Position numbers and translations under genes: made by a program | Shown here: one piece after another, positions 34,786 through 45,223 of the stretch | Numbering within the stretch: position 1 is the stretch's first letter | Layout of the letters: each line of letters begins with the position of its first letter | The notes under the pieces: generated by a model | Seen by the model: only the letters and a program-made list of their open reading frames with translations | Databases searched by the model: none | Told to the model about the DNA's origin: nothing | NCBI GenBank assembly: GCA_905221605.1 | Contig: CAJNDS010002231.1 | Span: forward strand, 451,001 to 515,000 | Origin: Symbiodinium natans | Lineage: Eukaryota > Sar > Dinophyceae > Suessiales > Symbiodiniaceae | DNA: 64,000 nt | Reading direction: 5' to 3'

Positions 34786-34873
34786 CCTAAACCCTAAACC
34801 CTAAACCGTAAACCGTAAACCCTAAACCCTAAACCCGAAACCCTGAACCCTAAACCCTAAACCCTAAACCCTC
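34786..34873 (-). repeat. Interstitial telomeric array with CCGTAAA variants
   Basis: About twelve units, two of them CCGTAAA, one CCCGAAA and one CCCTGAA. Confidence 0.95.
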
Positions 34874-34978
34874 TTGAACCCTGAAACCCCAATGATGGAA
34901 CAAATCTGACAAAACCTCGAGATAGCTCGAGGCCCCCTCCTCCTTGCCCCCAGACGCCCTTAATTGCGGAAGTGCACC

Positions 34979-35106
34979 TGGGGTGTGCCCCCTTAAGTCC
35001 TTAAATAGGGATTCGAGTACCCCTAAACCCTAAACCCTAAACCCTAAACCCTAAACCCTAAACCCTGAACCCTAAATAATCCCTATCAAGTACTGTTCGT
35101 AGCAGA
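34979..35106. mobile_element. Family B element, copy 5, split by a telomeric array
   Basis: CCCCCTTAAGTCCTTAAATA and GATTCGAGTACCCC at the left, AATAATCCCTATCAAGTACT at the right. Seven CCCTAAA units (35022-35075) sit exactly where other copies have GTACCCCCTA. Confidence 0.82.
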
Positions 35107-35279
35107 CTGCAGTTACTAGTCGGTGTCGGGTTCCGGGTTTAGAGATGGGCATACCCAAAGGTTTGCCTGACCCTTCATCAGACCTTGCACGCGTAAACCC
35201 ACTATACAAAGCCCTCCGAACTTTAAAGCCCTAACTACCCCCCCAGCCATACACACGCAGGAGTCACGACCTGGCCCTA

Positions 35280-35331
35280 CTGCTCTTCAGCTACTCCTGT
35301 GCGGCACGGCTGTCGCTACCCTAGTCTTTCA
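35280..35331 (-). pseudogene. Decayed eleventh repeat beyond the UBL-RCC1 stop
   Basis: Directly downstream of the stop, the sequence still aligns with the 123-bp repeat: TCTTCAGCTACTCCTGTGCG corresponds to the QEQLK segment, and TTTCATCATCCAGGTGGCC to the stretch spanning the variable residues and VTWG. The alignment jumps at the GGCC/CGTTCTTCAACTG junction, where about 80 bp coding for the GDGS core of one repeat is missing. The missing length changes frame and brings in the present stop. This is a comparison with the neighbouring repeats, not a database match. Confidence 0.6.
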
Positions 35332-36804
35332 TCATCCAGGTGGCCCGTTCTTCAACTGCTCCTGGACGGCACTGCTGTTGCCACCACTTGTAGCACTACC
35401 CCAGGTGACCACAGATCCATCGCCCAGGATTGCAGCAAATGCTGCATGGGCAGCTTGGATCTGTTGCACATTCTTCAGCTGCTCCTGTACGGCGCTGCTG
35501 TTGCCACCAGACCAAGTGCAGCCCCAGGTGACCACAGATCCATCGCCCAGGATTGCAGCAAATGCTGCATGGGTAGCTTGGATCTGTTGCACATTCTTCA
35601 GCTGCTCCTGTACGGCACTGCTGTTGCCACCACATTGATCACCACCCCAGGTGACCACAGATCCATCGCCCAGGAGTGCAGCAAATGCTGCCTTTGTAGC
35701 TTGTATTTGTTGCACATTCTTCAGCTGCTCCTGTACGGCACTGCTGTTGCCACCAAATGAATTAACACCCCAGGTAACCACAGATCCATCGCCCAGGATT
35801 GCGGCAAATGATGTCTCGGTAGCTTGGATCTGTTGCACATTCTTCAGCTGCTCCTGTACGGCACTGCTGTTGCCACCAAGATGATCAACACCCCAAGTGA
35901 CCACAGATCCATCGCCCAGGATTGCGGCAAATGCTGCCTGGGTAGCTTGGACCTGTTGCACAACTTTCAGCTGCTCCTGCACGGCACTGCTGTTGCCACC
36001 AGGTAGAGCGCTGCCCCAGGTGACCACAGATCCATCGCCCAGGATTGCAGCCAATGCTGCATTGGTAGCTTGAATCTGTTGCACATTCTTCAGCTGCTCC
36101 GGTACGGCACTGCTGTTGCCACCAGATAGAGCGTTGCCCCAGGTGACCACAGATCCATCGCCCAGGATTGCAGCAAATGCTGCCTTTGTAGCTTGGATCT
36201 GTTGCACATTTTGCAGCTGCTCCTGTACGGCACTGCTGTTGCCACCATATTCATCCAGACCCCAGGTGACCACAGATCCATCGCCCAGGATTGCGGCAAA
36301 TGCTGCCTGGGTAGCTTGGATCTGTTGCACATTCTTCAGTTGCTCCTGCACGGCACTGCTGTTGCCGCCAGATAGAGCGCTGCCCCAGGTGACCACAGAT
36401 CCATCGCCCAGGATTGCAGCAAATGCTGCATGGGTAGCTTGGATCTGTTGCACATTCTTCAGCTGCTCCTGTACGGCACTGCTGTTGCCACCAACTTCAT
36501 CACCACCCCAGGTGACCACAGATCCATCGCCCAGGAGTGCGGCAAATGCCGATTCATGAGTCTTTGTGGCTACAAGTGCGACCTCCTTGATATGGAGGGT
36601 TAGCGCGTCACCATTCTGCAGCCTGGCTTCTTTGATGCTTGATGCTCCATCAAGCACATCTCCAGAAGAGTTCAGCAGCCTGCCTTTGCCAACTCTTAGA
36701 GCACTCTGGGCGAACCTTTTCAGCGACTCCACAGACACACCCTCCTCCACATTCAGAGATGCCGCCTTTCCACTCAGCAGATGCACGTCCACCGAAATCG
36801 ACAT
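35332..36804 (-). CDS. Ubiquitin-like domain plus ten RCC1-like repeats protein
   Basis: Single uninterrupted 490-residue frame. Residues 1-78 resemble a ubiquitin-like fold (start MSISVDVHLLSGKAA, later LQNGDALTLHI). From residue 86 there are ten tandem repeats of 41 residues (123 bp), the last cut to 36, each built on AFAAILGDGSVVTWG, then four variable residues, then GGNSSAVQEQLKNVQQIQAT. The GDGSVVTWG core is that of RCC1/UVR8/HERC-type beta-propeller blades, though 41 residues is shorter than the usual RCC1 blade. Proteins of this build are a large family in Suessiales dinoflagellates; their biochemical role is unknown, so none is assigned. The start is chosen because the UBL begins at this Met, in GCCATCATG context. 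No intron, signal peptide or membrane segment is visible. The C-terminus departs abruptly from the repeat (LKNGPPG, stop), and a decayed repeat follows downstream, so the 3' end looks truncated. Neighbours on both sides are telomeric arrays, not genes. Confidence 0.88.
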   Translation of the reverse strand: MSISVDVHLLSGKAASLNVEEGVSVESLKRFAQSALRVGKGRLLNSSGDVLDGASSIKEARLQNGDALTLHIKEVALVATKTHESAFAALLGDGSVVTWGGDEVGGNSSAVQEQLKNVQQIQATHAAFAAILGDGSVVTWGSALSGGNSSAVQEQLKNVQQIQATQAAFAAILGDGSVVTWGLDEYGGNSSAVQEQLQNVQQIQATKAAFAAILGDGSVVTWGNALSGGNSSAVPEQLKNVQQIQATNAALAAILGDGSVVTWGSALPGGNSSAVQEQLKVVQQVQATQAAFAAILGDGSVVTWGVDHLGGNSSAVQEQLKNVQQIQATETSFAAILGDGSVVTWGVNSFGGNSSAVQEQLKNVQQIQATKAAFAALLGDGSVVTWGGDQCGGNSSAVQEQLKNVQQIQATHAAFAAILGDGSVVTWGCTWSGGNSSAVQEQLKNVQQIQAAHAAFAAILGDGSVVTWGSATSGGNSSAVQEQLKNGPPG

Positions 36805-37110
36805 GATGGCCCGGATCTTGAATCCTAACGACCGAACACCAACCCAAGTCCCGCATGCCGAACCCTAACCCTGACGTAGCTTGCTGGGGTTTGGGGTTTA
36901 GGGCTGCGGAACTACGCTAAACCCAACACTCTGAACCCCTGCATGTAAACCCTAAACCCTAAACCCTAAACCCTGGCTTTGCTGTTCCTTGATCTGGCTT
37001 CCTGAGCACTTGAGTACATCCGAAACTTTCAGAAGACCGCAATGCAACCGGTGGCAAGCAGACGCATGAGCTAAAACTCCCTAAACCCTAAACCCTCTCT
37101 CTCTCACACA

Positions 37111-37182
37111 CAAACCCTAAACCCTAAACCCTAAATCCTAAACCCTAAATCCTAAACCCTAAACCCTAAACCCTAAACCCCA
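37111..37182 (-). repeat. Interstitial telomeric array, about 10 units
   Basis: CCCTAAA with CCTAAAT variants. Confidence 0.95.
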
Positions 37183-37436
37183 AACCTTCATGATCACATG
37201 GCCATAGTTTGTCAGGTTGATTTTGTGAGGAAGGCGAGATCGTTAAAGCTGGATACACTGGGGGACATCCCAAAGTGCACCTCAAGTCATGAGCTGGGCA
37301 GGATGCCAAGACTAACAAGACGGGCATCCTACATTTGTACCTATGTTGACGGCGCTAAACCTTCAACCCGAATTAAACCCCAGAACCCGAAAGCCGAACC
37401 ACTGAGCCCCAAACCTTCTCTTTGTCTTTCACGAAC

Positions 37437-37600
37437 CCTAAACCTAAACCCTTAAACCCTTAAACCCTTAAACCCTGAAACCCTCAAACCCTTAAAACCC
37501 TTAAACCCTCAAACCCTTAAGCCCTAAACCCCAAACCCTACTCAACAACCCCTACACTAAACCCTAAACCCTAACCCTAAACCCTAAACCCTAATAAACC
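37437..37600 (-). repeat. Variant telomeric array CCCTTAAA
   Basis: 8-bp CCCTTAAA units and CCCTCAAA/CCCTGAAA variants grade into normal CCCTAAA at the right. Confidence 0.92.
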
Positions 37601-37810
37601 CTACACAGGCCCTACACCCTTCCTTCAGGAAGAAGGGGCCCCAGTCTCCGGATGCGGCCCAGCCAAGGCAAAGGCAGATCGCCAGGGCGGCGCGCATAAG
37701 GCTCCGGGGCCGGCATGGCGAATCGGTTGCTTATTTAAGAAACATCTATTTGTTCTGCTTGTTTTTTCATATTTAAGAAATATATTTGTTCTGCTTCGTG
37801 ATCTTGCCTC

Positions 37811-37812
<2 letters not shown>

Positions 37813-37848
<36 letters not shown>
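37813..37848. repeat. Poly-G run, about 36 bases
   Basis: Uninterrupted G tract after CTCTT. Confidence 0.95.
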
Positions 37849-37849
<1 letters not shown>

Positions 37850-38353
37850 AGGGTCAAGGTTTAGGGGGCTGTAAATAGACTAAGGTGATTTGAGGGTGCC
37901 TAGGTAGTGCTTTATCATGAGCTGGTTTCACCGCTTTCTTTTTTTGGTCTTCGGCAAGTCTAGAGGGGGGGTGGGCGGGTGCTGTCCTTCTGAGTGTTGG
38001 TGTCTTTGTTTGATGGTTTTGCTTGTCGCTGTGGGGGCGATAGAATTTGGGGGTTTGGGCTCTCAGGGTTTTCAGATCCTTTGGCTCTCTGATTAGCCCC
38101 GATAGCGTCTTCCGGCCCGAGCGCACCAGTCCCGTGGTTTCGAGTTCCCTTTTGCTGTTGCGGGGCTGTTGGCGGAGGGTATACTGCCGTGTTGTACTGA
38201 CTTTAAATGGGCTACCCCACAGCCCTAAACCCTAAACCCTCAACCCTAAACCCTCCTAAGAGTTTAAGCTGTCGGCTCCTATTGTTGTAGTTTCCACAAA
38301 ACCCAACAGGTTAAAGTCCTAAGAGCCAGCCAGAAGAAAGCCAAGGTATGTAA

Positions 38354-38466
38354 CTAGACCCGGGAGCAACCTAGGAATAAAAAGGGTGCCCTTTCTGGGC
38401 TTTAAGGGGAATATAAGGGAACCCTAACCCTAAAAAAAGGAAACAAGGGCCTACTCCCGGTCCTAG
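38354..38466. mobile_element. Family D element, copy 3
   Basis: CTAGACCCGGGAGCAACCTA at the left, GGGCCTACTCCCGGTCCTAG at the right. The most complete copy. Confidence 0.85.
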
Positions 38467-38587
38467 TATGGAAGGAGTACCTCGAGTTTGTGGTTCAGGA
38501 TCTCGCCGTTTCACCTAAACCGCAGAGTGCTGCCGGCTGCGTCCTTGAAACTTAGACCCTAAACCCGACCCAGCAACTCCAAAACCC

Positions 38588-38722
38588 CCTTAACTAAGGA
38601 ATATACCCTTAAATCATACTAGGGTTCCTAGTATAATTGAAGCGATATCCCATAAAGGAATATTCCTTAAATTCATACTAGGGTTCCTAGCATAATTGAA
38701 GCGACATTCCTATAAACAAGGG
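38588..38722. mobile_element. Repeated element with CATACTAGGGTTCCTAGTAT core
   Basis: The 20-bp core recurs 65 bp apart (one copy reads TAGCAT at its end), each followed by AATTGAAGCGA. A related CCTTAACCATGGAATAGACC sequence lies at 63531. Confidence 0.65.
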
Positions 38723-38804
38723 GTGGTGGAGTCTCTAGGTAAACCGCCTCGACGCGACGCGGCATACGCCTCAGCAGAGCTGTGTACAGCAGCGCCATTC
38801 CTAG

Positions 38805-38879
38805 CCCTAAACCCTAAACCCTAAACCCTAAACCCTAAACCCTAAACCCTAAACCCTAAACCCTAAACCCTAAACCCTG
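38805..38879 (-). repeat. Interstitial telomeric array, about 10 units
   Basis: Perfect CCCTAAA units, followed to about 39045 by degenerate ones. Confidence 0.97.
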
Positions 38880-39814
38880 AACACTACAGACCCTAAACCC
38901 TAAACCCTAAACATTGAACCCTAAAGGCCCTATACCCTAAAACCCGAACTCCCAAAACCCTAAACCCTAACCCTAAACTGGCCCTAAACCCTACAACCTA
39001 AACACCCTAAAACGTAAGCCCTAAACCCTAAGCCCTAAAAACCAAAAAGCCCAACGACGTTTCTTCCTCAGCTTTCAGTCGGCTCTTCCAGGCCTCCGGT
39101 GAGATCAAAGAGGCGGAACTCCTCAAAAGGGCTGAGGATCAGGCGGTGCAACTCGCCCTAAACCCTAAACCCTAAAACCCAAACCCTAAACCCTAAACCC
39201 CTAACCCTAAACCCTGAACCCTAAACCCCCTTCGACCCAAACCCCAAGTCCTTAGTGTAGGATTCATGAACCCTAAACCCTTGTGAGCCCGGGCTAAAAC
39301 CCGAAACTCTAACCCCTGAACCCTGAACAGCGGACCAGCCTGCGAAGCCGTTTGATGGCTCAGGGATTCAGGTTTGGGGTGTGAGTGAGTACAACCCTGA
39401 ACCCTACACCCTAGACCCTAAACCCTAAGCCCTAATCCCACTCGACCACACACACAAAGCCACTTAGCACTCCTCGATGTCAGCCACCTCGCCATCGTCC
39501 AGCTCATCAACATCCGACTCCAACTGGCAGGATGGCACTTTTAGGGTTTAGGGTTTAGGGTTTGGGAATTCGGGTTTAGGGTCTAGGGTTTGGGGTTTGG
39601 GGGTGTAGGGTGTAGTGTTCTAGTAGGGCTCTTGGGTTTTAGGGGGTTGCTTTAGCTCTGGATGTGAGTCGGCCATAATTTTCAGAACTGACCACATAGA
39701 GGAAAAGGTTGCTCGGTTTGTGTCGTTTGCAATGGACCACCGAACGAATCGATCGGCCCCCGCCGAGAATTTGGTCTTAATACTTCCGACACACAAACCC
39801 ACTCAACTGCTGCT

Positions 39815-40034
39815 CCTTAAGGGCCAAATGCACCCTAAAACTGGAGTCATATTCCCTGACTACTATAATTCCCATTAAGGTACATGAACCATAAACCCTT
39901 TTAAGGGCCAAATGCTCCCTAAAATTGGAGTCATATTCCCTGACTACTATAATTCCCATTATAAGGAATACCCTAAACCCTAAACCCTAAACCCTAAACC
40001 CTAAACCCTTTTAGGGCTCATTTCGTCCCCAAGG
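39815..40034. mobile_element. Family F element, partially duplicated, with telomeric array
   Basis: GGCCAAATGCACCCTAAAAC and TATTCCCTGACTACTATAAT occur twice (39821 and 39905). Five CCCTAAA units (39970-40008) then replace the usual TAAACCC segment before TTTTAGGGCTCATTTCGTCC. Confidence 0.82.
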
Positions 40035-40094
40035 TCCAAAGGCACAGAGCGCGGTGTGGGGTTTAGGGGTCCGGCGCTTAAGGATTCAGGGGCC

Positions 40095-40209
40095 CCTTGG
40101 GGACGAAAGGAAACCCTAAACGCGTTTAGGGTTCATATTTACCTTAATGGGAATTATAGTAGTCAGGGAATATGACCCCAATTTTGGGGTTCATTTGGTC
40201 CTCTTAAGG
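40095..40209. mobile_element. Family F element, reverse orientation
   Basis: CCTTGGGGACGAAAGGAAAC at the left, CAATTTTGGGGTTCATTTGG at the right. Head-to-head with the 39815 copy, 60 bp apart. Confidence 0.85.
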
Positions 40210-40372
40210 TTTGGGGGGGTTGTTTGCAAACGCTGATCGCTGGCCCTAAGCCCTAAACCCTAAACCATAAACCCTAAACCCTAAACCAGCCTCCCGCCAG
40301 CCGGGCCGTGCCACAAGTTGGCGCAGTTCGCCAGCCCGGCGGGCATCCTGATGACTGGATGAAAAATAACCT

Positions 40373-40483
40373 CCTTAAGGACCAAATGAACACCAAAATT
40401 GGGGTCATATTCCCTGACGACTATACTTCCTATTAAGGTAATATGAACCATAAACCCTTTTAGGGTTCATTTCGTCCCCAAGG
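40373..40483. mobile_element. Family F element, intact forward copy
   Basis: CCTTAAGGACCAAATGAACA at the left, TTCATTTCGTCCCCAAGG at the right. Centre TTAAGGTAATATGAACCATA. Confidence 0.88.
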
Positions 40484-40636
40484 CTTCAGAACCCCTAACC
40501 TACTTTTGTTGGTAGGCTGTTGCTCTTAAAAAAAAAAACATGTTGTGGGCCCTGAACCCCCGAAAAACCCTAACCTTAAAAACCCTAACCTCTCAATGTA
40601 CCTCCAGCACACCTCTGAACGCTGAGGACAAACAAG

Positions 40637-40678
40637 CCCCCCCCCCCCCCCCCCCCAAAAAAAAAAAAAAAAAAAAAA
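40637..40678. repeat. C(n)A(n) junction
   Basis: About 20 C followed by about 22 A. Confidence 0.95.
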
Positions 40679-41039
40679 GAAAAAACAATGCCTACAAATC
40701 ATCCCAGCGGGTCTGCGGCGACATCAATGCAAACTCAACCCAAAACCCCTGCAAACATCTCAAAGCAGGGTTTAGGGTTGAGGGTTCAGGAAGTAAGTGA
40801 CTAAGGCCCCTACAACAACAACTTCTTAAGCAACTCGACACGCAAGCCAAGCTAAGTTCGACAAAAAAACCTAAACATCGTGAACTCCTAAACCTAGAGC
40901 CTAAACCCTATATGTATATATATATATATGGACACACACTCACCGCAAAAACCCTAAACCAAAAAAAACAAAACCCTGAAACCCTATAACCCTAAGCCCC
41001 CTAAAACCCTGCAACCCCAAGCCCTAAACCCCTAAAAGT

Positions 41040-41520
41040 CTAACCCCCGAAAGCCCCTGGAAACCTAACCCCCCCTAAAGCCCCTCAAAGCCTAAACCCG
41101 AAAACCACAAAAGCCTGACCCCCCTAAAGCCCACAAACCCCAAACCCCCTAAATGCCCCTCAACCCTAAACTCTGTCAAACCCTAAAAACCTAACCCCCT
41201 GAAGCCCCTCATTAAAACCTAATCCCCCCTAAATCCCCTCATTAAAAACCTATCCCCCCCTCATCCCCCCTAAATCCTCCATTACAAACCTAACCCCCCC
41301 CTAAAGCCCCTCATTGGAAACCCCACCCCCCCCCCCCCCCCCCTAAAGCGCCTCATTAAAAACTTAACCCCCCTAAAGCCCCTCATTAAAAACCTAACCC
41401 CACCTAAAGCCCCTTATTACAACCTAACCCTCCCAAAGCCCCTCATGAACAACCTAACCCCCTAAAGCCCCTCATTCAAATTCAAAACCTAAACCCCTAA
41501 AGCCCCTCAAAAAAGCCCAA
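41040..41520. repeat. Tandem array of CCTAAAGCCCCTCATTAAAA units
   Basis: About a dozen irregular units of about 30-35 bp, each with AACCTAACCCCCC then CTAAAGCCCCTCATT. Poly-C lengths vary between units. It grades leftwards into degenerate CCCTAAA sequence. Confidence 0.85.
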
Positions 41521-41601
41521 CCCTCCCTGGGCCCCTGCTTATCTGCACTTTAGTAGTAACTAGGTATAACCCATTAAACTGTAGGTCAAACATTCCCGGT
41601 G

Positions 41602-41670
41602 TAGGGTTTAAGGTTTAGGGTTTAGGGTTTAGGGTTTAGGGTTTAGGGTTTAGGGTTTAGGGTTTCGGGA
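41602..41670 (+). repeat. Interstitial telomeric array, about 9 units
   Basis: TTTAGGG units with one TTTAAGG at the start. Confidence 0.96.
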
Positions 41671-42396
41671 GGGAAAGCCCCTCCGGACCTCCTCCCGCGA
41701 GAGCCGCTGGAGCAGCCGAAGCGGTCGTGGCGCGATTTGGTGGGGCCGGCGCTCCTGAGTCGGTGGGTCAAAAACCCTTGAAACCCTAAAGCCATTACAA
41801 CCCTTTAGGGTTTAGGGTTTAGGGTTTAGGCTTTAGGGTTTAGGGCTTAAAGTTTTAGGGAACCCTGAATAAACCCTAAGCCCTAAACCTAAAAGACCTC
41901 AAAGCCCGAAACCCTTAAAACCCTGAAGCCTTGTGTTGTCTGTGGGCTTCACTAAAGCCCTAAACCCTTAAAACCCTGTCACCCAAAAAAGGTTGTGTCT
42001 ATTCAGGCAAGGATCCACGCGCCGTTCCAGCCATTCCTCCCCAAGGTCCTGCCGTGTATAAGGGTTTAGGATTTAGGGCCATCCACATCTTTCCACATCA
42101 CGGGTGCGAGGGTTTGGAGCTTAGGGGAAGGTGCGGGATTTCGGCTCATGCTCAGGTGAAGGAAAAGCCCTGGATGCGAACTTTCCTGCCCCCAACTTTA
42201 ACACGAAGTGCTCTTGACAAAAGGCTCCGAAAGCCAAGGGCATAACCCTAAACCCTGAACCCTAAACCCTAGCCCTAAACCCCAAACCCTAAACCCTAAA
42301 CCCTACAAGGGGCGCAGGGTCGGGGCTGAGTTCAAGAGCGCACCGCGGCGCCAAGGAAGCCCCAAAATCGCCTTGAGAGCTAGGTAGTCAGGATGT

Positions 42397-42543
42397 GGGT
42401 GGTTCTGTAAAATGGGGTTTAGGGGTTTTTAGGGTTTAGGGTTTAGGGTTTAGGGTTTAGGGTTTAGGGTTCAGGGTCCCCTACACAGTACGGCACCCTC
42501 GAAATGAGGACCCCAAGGGGCACCCTAGTAGAGAGAACCACCC
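42397..42543. mobile_element. Family C element, copy 4, with internal telomeric array
   Basis: GGGTGGTTCTGTAAAATGGG at the left, GTAGAGAGAACCACCC at the right. TTTAGGG units at about 42416-42468 occupy the left arm. Confidence 0.78.
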
Positions 42544-42692
42544 ATATCCATTCTGGAGGTTGAGACCTTACATGTTAAACCCTCCGCGGTTTAGGGTTCT
42601 TTTAGGGTTTCCCTAAGGCTCCAGGTATACAAATGATACCTACATTGGGGCCTAAAGTCTGTACATAAGACCTACTTTGGGCTATTTTGGAG

Positions 42693-42778
42693 CCCTAAAC
42701 CCTAAACCCTAAACCCTAAACCCTGAACCCTAAACCCTAAACCCTAAACCCTAAACCCTAAACCCTAAACCCTAAACC
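42693..42778 (-). repeat. Interstitial telomeric array, about 12 units
   Basis: CCCTAAA with one CCCTGAA unit. Confidence 0.97.
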
Positions 42779-42854
42779 TCCAAACCCTAAACTTTGGACG
42801 CCCAGCGGGATCTGGGGCTCTGCGTAGTTCTTAGTTGTCCAGTATCCTTGAGGA

Positions 42855-42936
42855 ACTAAAGGTTAACCTTTGGGATTATGAAGGGAAGATAAGACCCCAA
42901 CAAAGGGCTAAAGGTTACCTACTGTACTACTAAGAG
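42855..42936. mobile_element. Family H foldback element
   Basis: AAAGGTTAACCTTTGGGATT at the left, AAAGGTTACCTACTGTACTA at the right, followed closely by CCCTAAA units. Confidence 0.6.
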
Positions 42937-43360
42937 TTTTTAAACCCTAAACCCTAAACCCTAAACCCTAAACCCTAAACGTTCGACCTAACAGCCCTGG
43001 GCCACACACTTCGACAAGCTTTTCTTGCACGGCGAGGTTTAGGGTTGAGGGTTTAGGGTTTAGGGTTTTGGGGCTTTGGGGGATCATGCCATGAAATTGC
43101 CCGGATCAGGGCAGCACTTGGCAGCCGTCGCACCTCAGCGAGATCATCTTCGGGCTTTAGGGTTTTAGGCGCATGTGCTGTGGCAACATCCTAAGGTCTC
43201 AGGGTTCATCAGGGTTCGCGTGGCAGTTGATTCCCGACATGTTGATGATGGATTCCGTGTGTTTGCTTTACACAGAATAACTAGTTTCTCAAGCACCTTG
43301 GGAAAGTAGATTCGCTAAACCCTGCGCCCTAAACCCTAAACCCAAAACCCCAAACCCAAC

Positions 43361-43396
43361 CCTGAAAAAGCAATAAAGGCCCACTCTGGGTCCTAG
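43361..43396. mobile_element. Right end of a family D element abutting telomeric units
   Basis: AATAAAGGCCCACTCTGGGT then CCTAG. Everything to the left is CCCTAAA/CCCAAAC-like, so the left half seems replaced. Confidence 0.6.
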
Positions 43397-44045
43397 TCAT
43401 CTTAAGGCCGTAACTGATGCACTCGACCGCTCCTCACCACGGAACTCTTCAGCCTCCTAAACCCTTTGCTGATGCATAGATTGGTTAAGGTTTAGAGTTT
43501 AGGGTAAAGGGTTCAGGAGCGCCATGACCCTTTTGAACCCATGACCCTAAACCCGACACCCTTTTTTCGCATCCAGGTCAAACCTCCCGAAGCCGGCAAA
43601 TCCCCTAATGCCCGAAACCCTACACCCTAAACCCTCAACCCTAAACCCTCCACTCCTCCGTCAGAGACACAGGGGCCGGGCTTCTCAGGGTGAACGCCAT
43701 TTGGGGATGACGTTGTCGGAGTCGCAAACGTAGAGGTGGTCCAAGAATCTGCGTTTAGGGTTTAGGGTTTAGGGTTTAGGGTTTAGGGTTTAGGGATTAG
43801 GGCTTCGCAAGGGGTATAAGGAGGCTTCTAGGGCCCTTCGGGATCCTTCCTCGTATTCCCCTATATTTTAGGGTTTAGGGTTTAGGGTTTAGGGTTTAGG
43901 GCTGCTATGCCCTCGTCCTCGAGCTGAGATGAGGGTTTGGATCTAGGGTCTTTGGCCTTAGGGCCTTAGGGTTGACAGGCCACCGCTCGGCCGGGTGACT
44001 CGTTTCAATTTCTCAGGGTTTAGGGTTTTCTGGTTAAGTTTGGGA

Positions 44046-44113
44046 TGTTCCACTTATACTAACAGTCCTTGATAAAGGGTACTCCCTATGAAGAACTGTA
44101 AATAGTCATCCTT
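44046..44113. mobile_element. Deleted family B element
   Basis: GGGATGTTCCACTTATACTA plus ACAGTCCTTGATA at the left; GAAGAACTGTAAATAGTCAT at the right. The centre is deleted. Confidence 0.6.
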
Positions 44114-44358
44114 GGACACATAGAACTTGGGTTTCCGGGGGGGCGGGTTATCTTTTCGGGGCTTTTGGGCGTTTCCCACGTTTTTTTCGATGAACCCATA
44201 CATAGAATATTCGAGGAACCCATAGAGTCTTTGAACCCATACATCGAACATCAAGTTTTAAGGTTTTAGGTTTTTTTGGGGGTTTAGTGTTTAGGGTAAG
44301 TTTAGGATTTAGGGGCAGCCTTCCACACTCCTTTATAGGGCTCGGCGGGTAAGTATAT

Positions 44359-44460
44359 GGGTGGCTGTCAAAATTATGGTCCCTTTTTGGGTCCCTATGA
44401 CAATACGGCACCTAATATTTAGGGTACCCCAAAAGCGGTTCATAATTTTGACAACCACCC
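44359..44460. mobile_element. Family C element, copy 3
   Basis: GGGTGGCTGTCAAAATTATG at the left, CATAATTTTGACAACCACCC at the right, flanked by ATAT on both sides. The best-preserved copy. Confidence 0.9.
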
Positions 44461-44801
44461 ATATATATGGGGGAACGCCGCCACTCCCAAACTTATGTCT
44501 TTGTGGATCGCAGTTCACGCAATGTCAAAAAGCTTGAGCCCCTTTAGTCCTACCCATTGGGGTGTGTTGTTCCTCGCAGTTGGGTTTTTAGGGCTAGGGT
44601 GGGGGGGCAGTCGAAGTGGTGGGAAAGGCGCGGGGGAGAGACTATGCTTTCTAAACCCTAAACCCTAAACCCTAAACCCGAATCTCATGGCTTCTTTGCA
44701 GTCACTGAAACCCATCCTTCGCCAATAACCAAGGAAGAAAAAAAAGTTAACCTACTAAACCCAATCAGTTTACAGTTCACCTGTTGGCCCAGGAAGAACT
44801 T

Positions 44802-44893
44802 GCTTGGAGGTTCATGGGTAGTGATAAGAAGGGTTATAAGTACCCTAAAGAGGGTTATGAGTATAGCTGCCATACCTACCCATGAGCCTCCAA
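44802..44893. mobile_element. Short A-like element
   Basis: GCTTGGAGGTTCATGGGTAG at the left, CTACCCATGAGCCTCCAA at the right. Confidence 0.78.
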
Positions 44894-45223
44894 ACCCTAA
44901 ACCCTAAACCCTGAACCCTAAACCCTAAACCCGCTTCTAACAAAGAATGGGCTGCTCTTGGCCCGAGGAGCCGTCCATTCTGCTCCAAGACCCAACGGCC
45001 ATCAACCTGCCTGGCTGGGTTTAGAGTTTAGGGTTTAGGGTTTAGGGTTTAGGACTTAGGGGTTTAGGGTTTAGGGGTTTAGGGCTTAGGTACATAGGGT
45101 TTAGGGGCTTTGGGGGCGGTTTCGCTTTGAGGGCAACCCCTAAATGCTGAACCCTAAATCCCAGAAGCCGTGTAAAACTGGACACCCTACACCCGAAAGG
45201 CCCAACACCTACACCCCGTGCGA

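Noticed and set aside
35299-36559. Plus-strand frames opposite the UBL-RCC1 gene
   Set aside because: They are antisense shadows of the 123-bp repeat.
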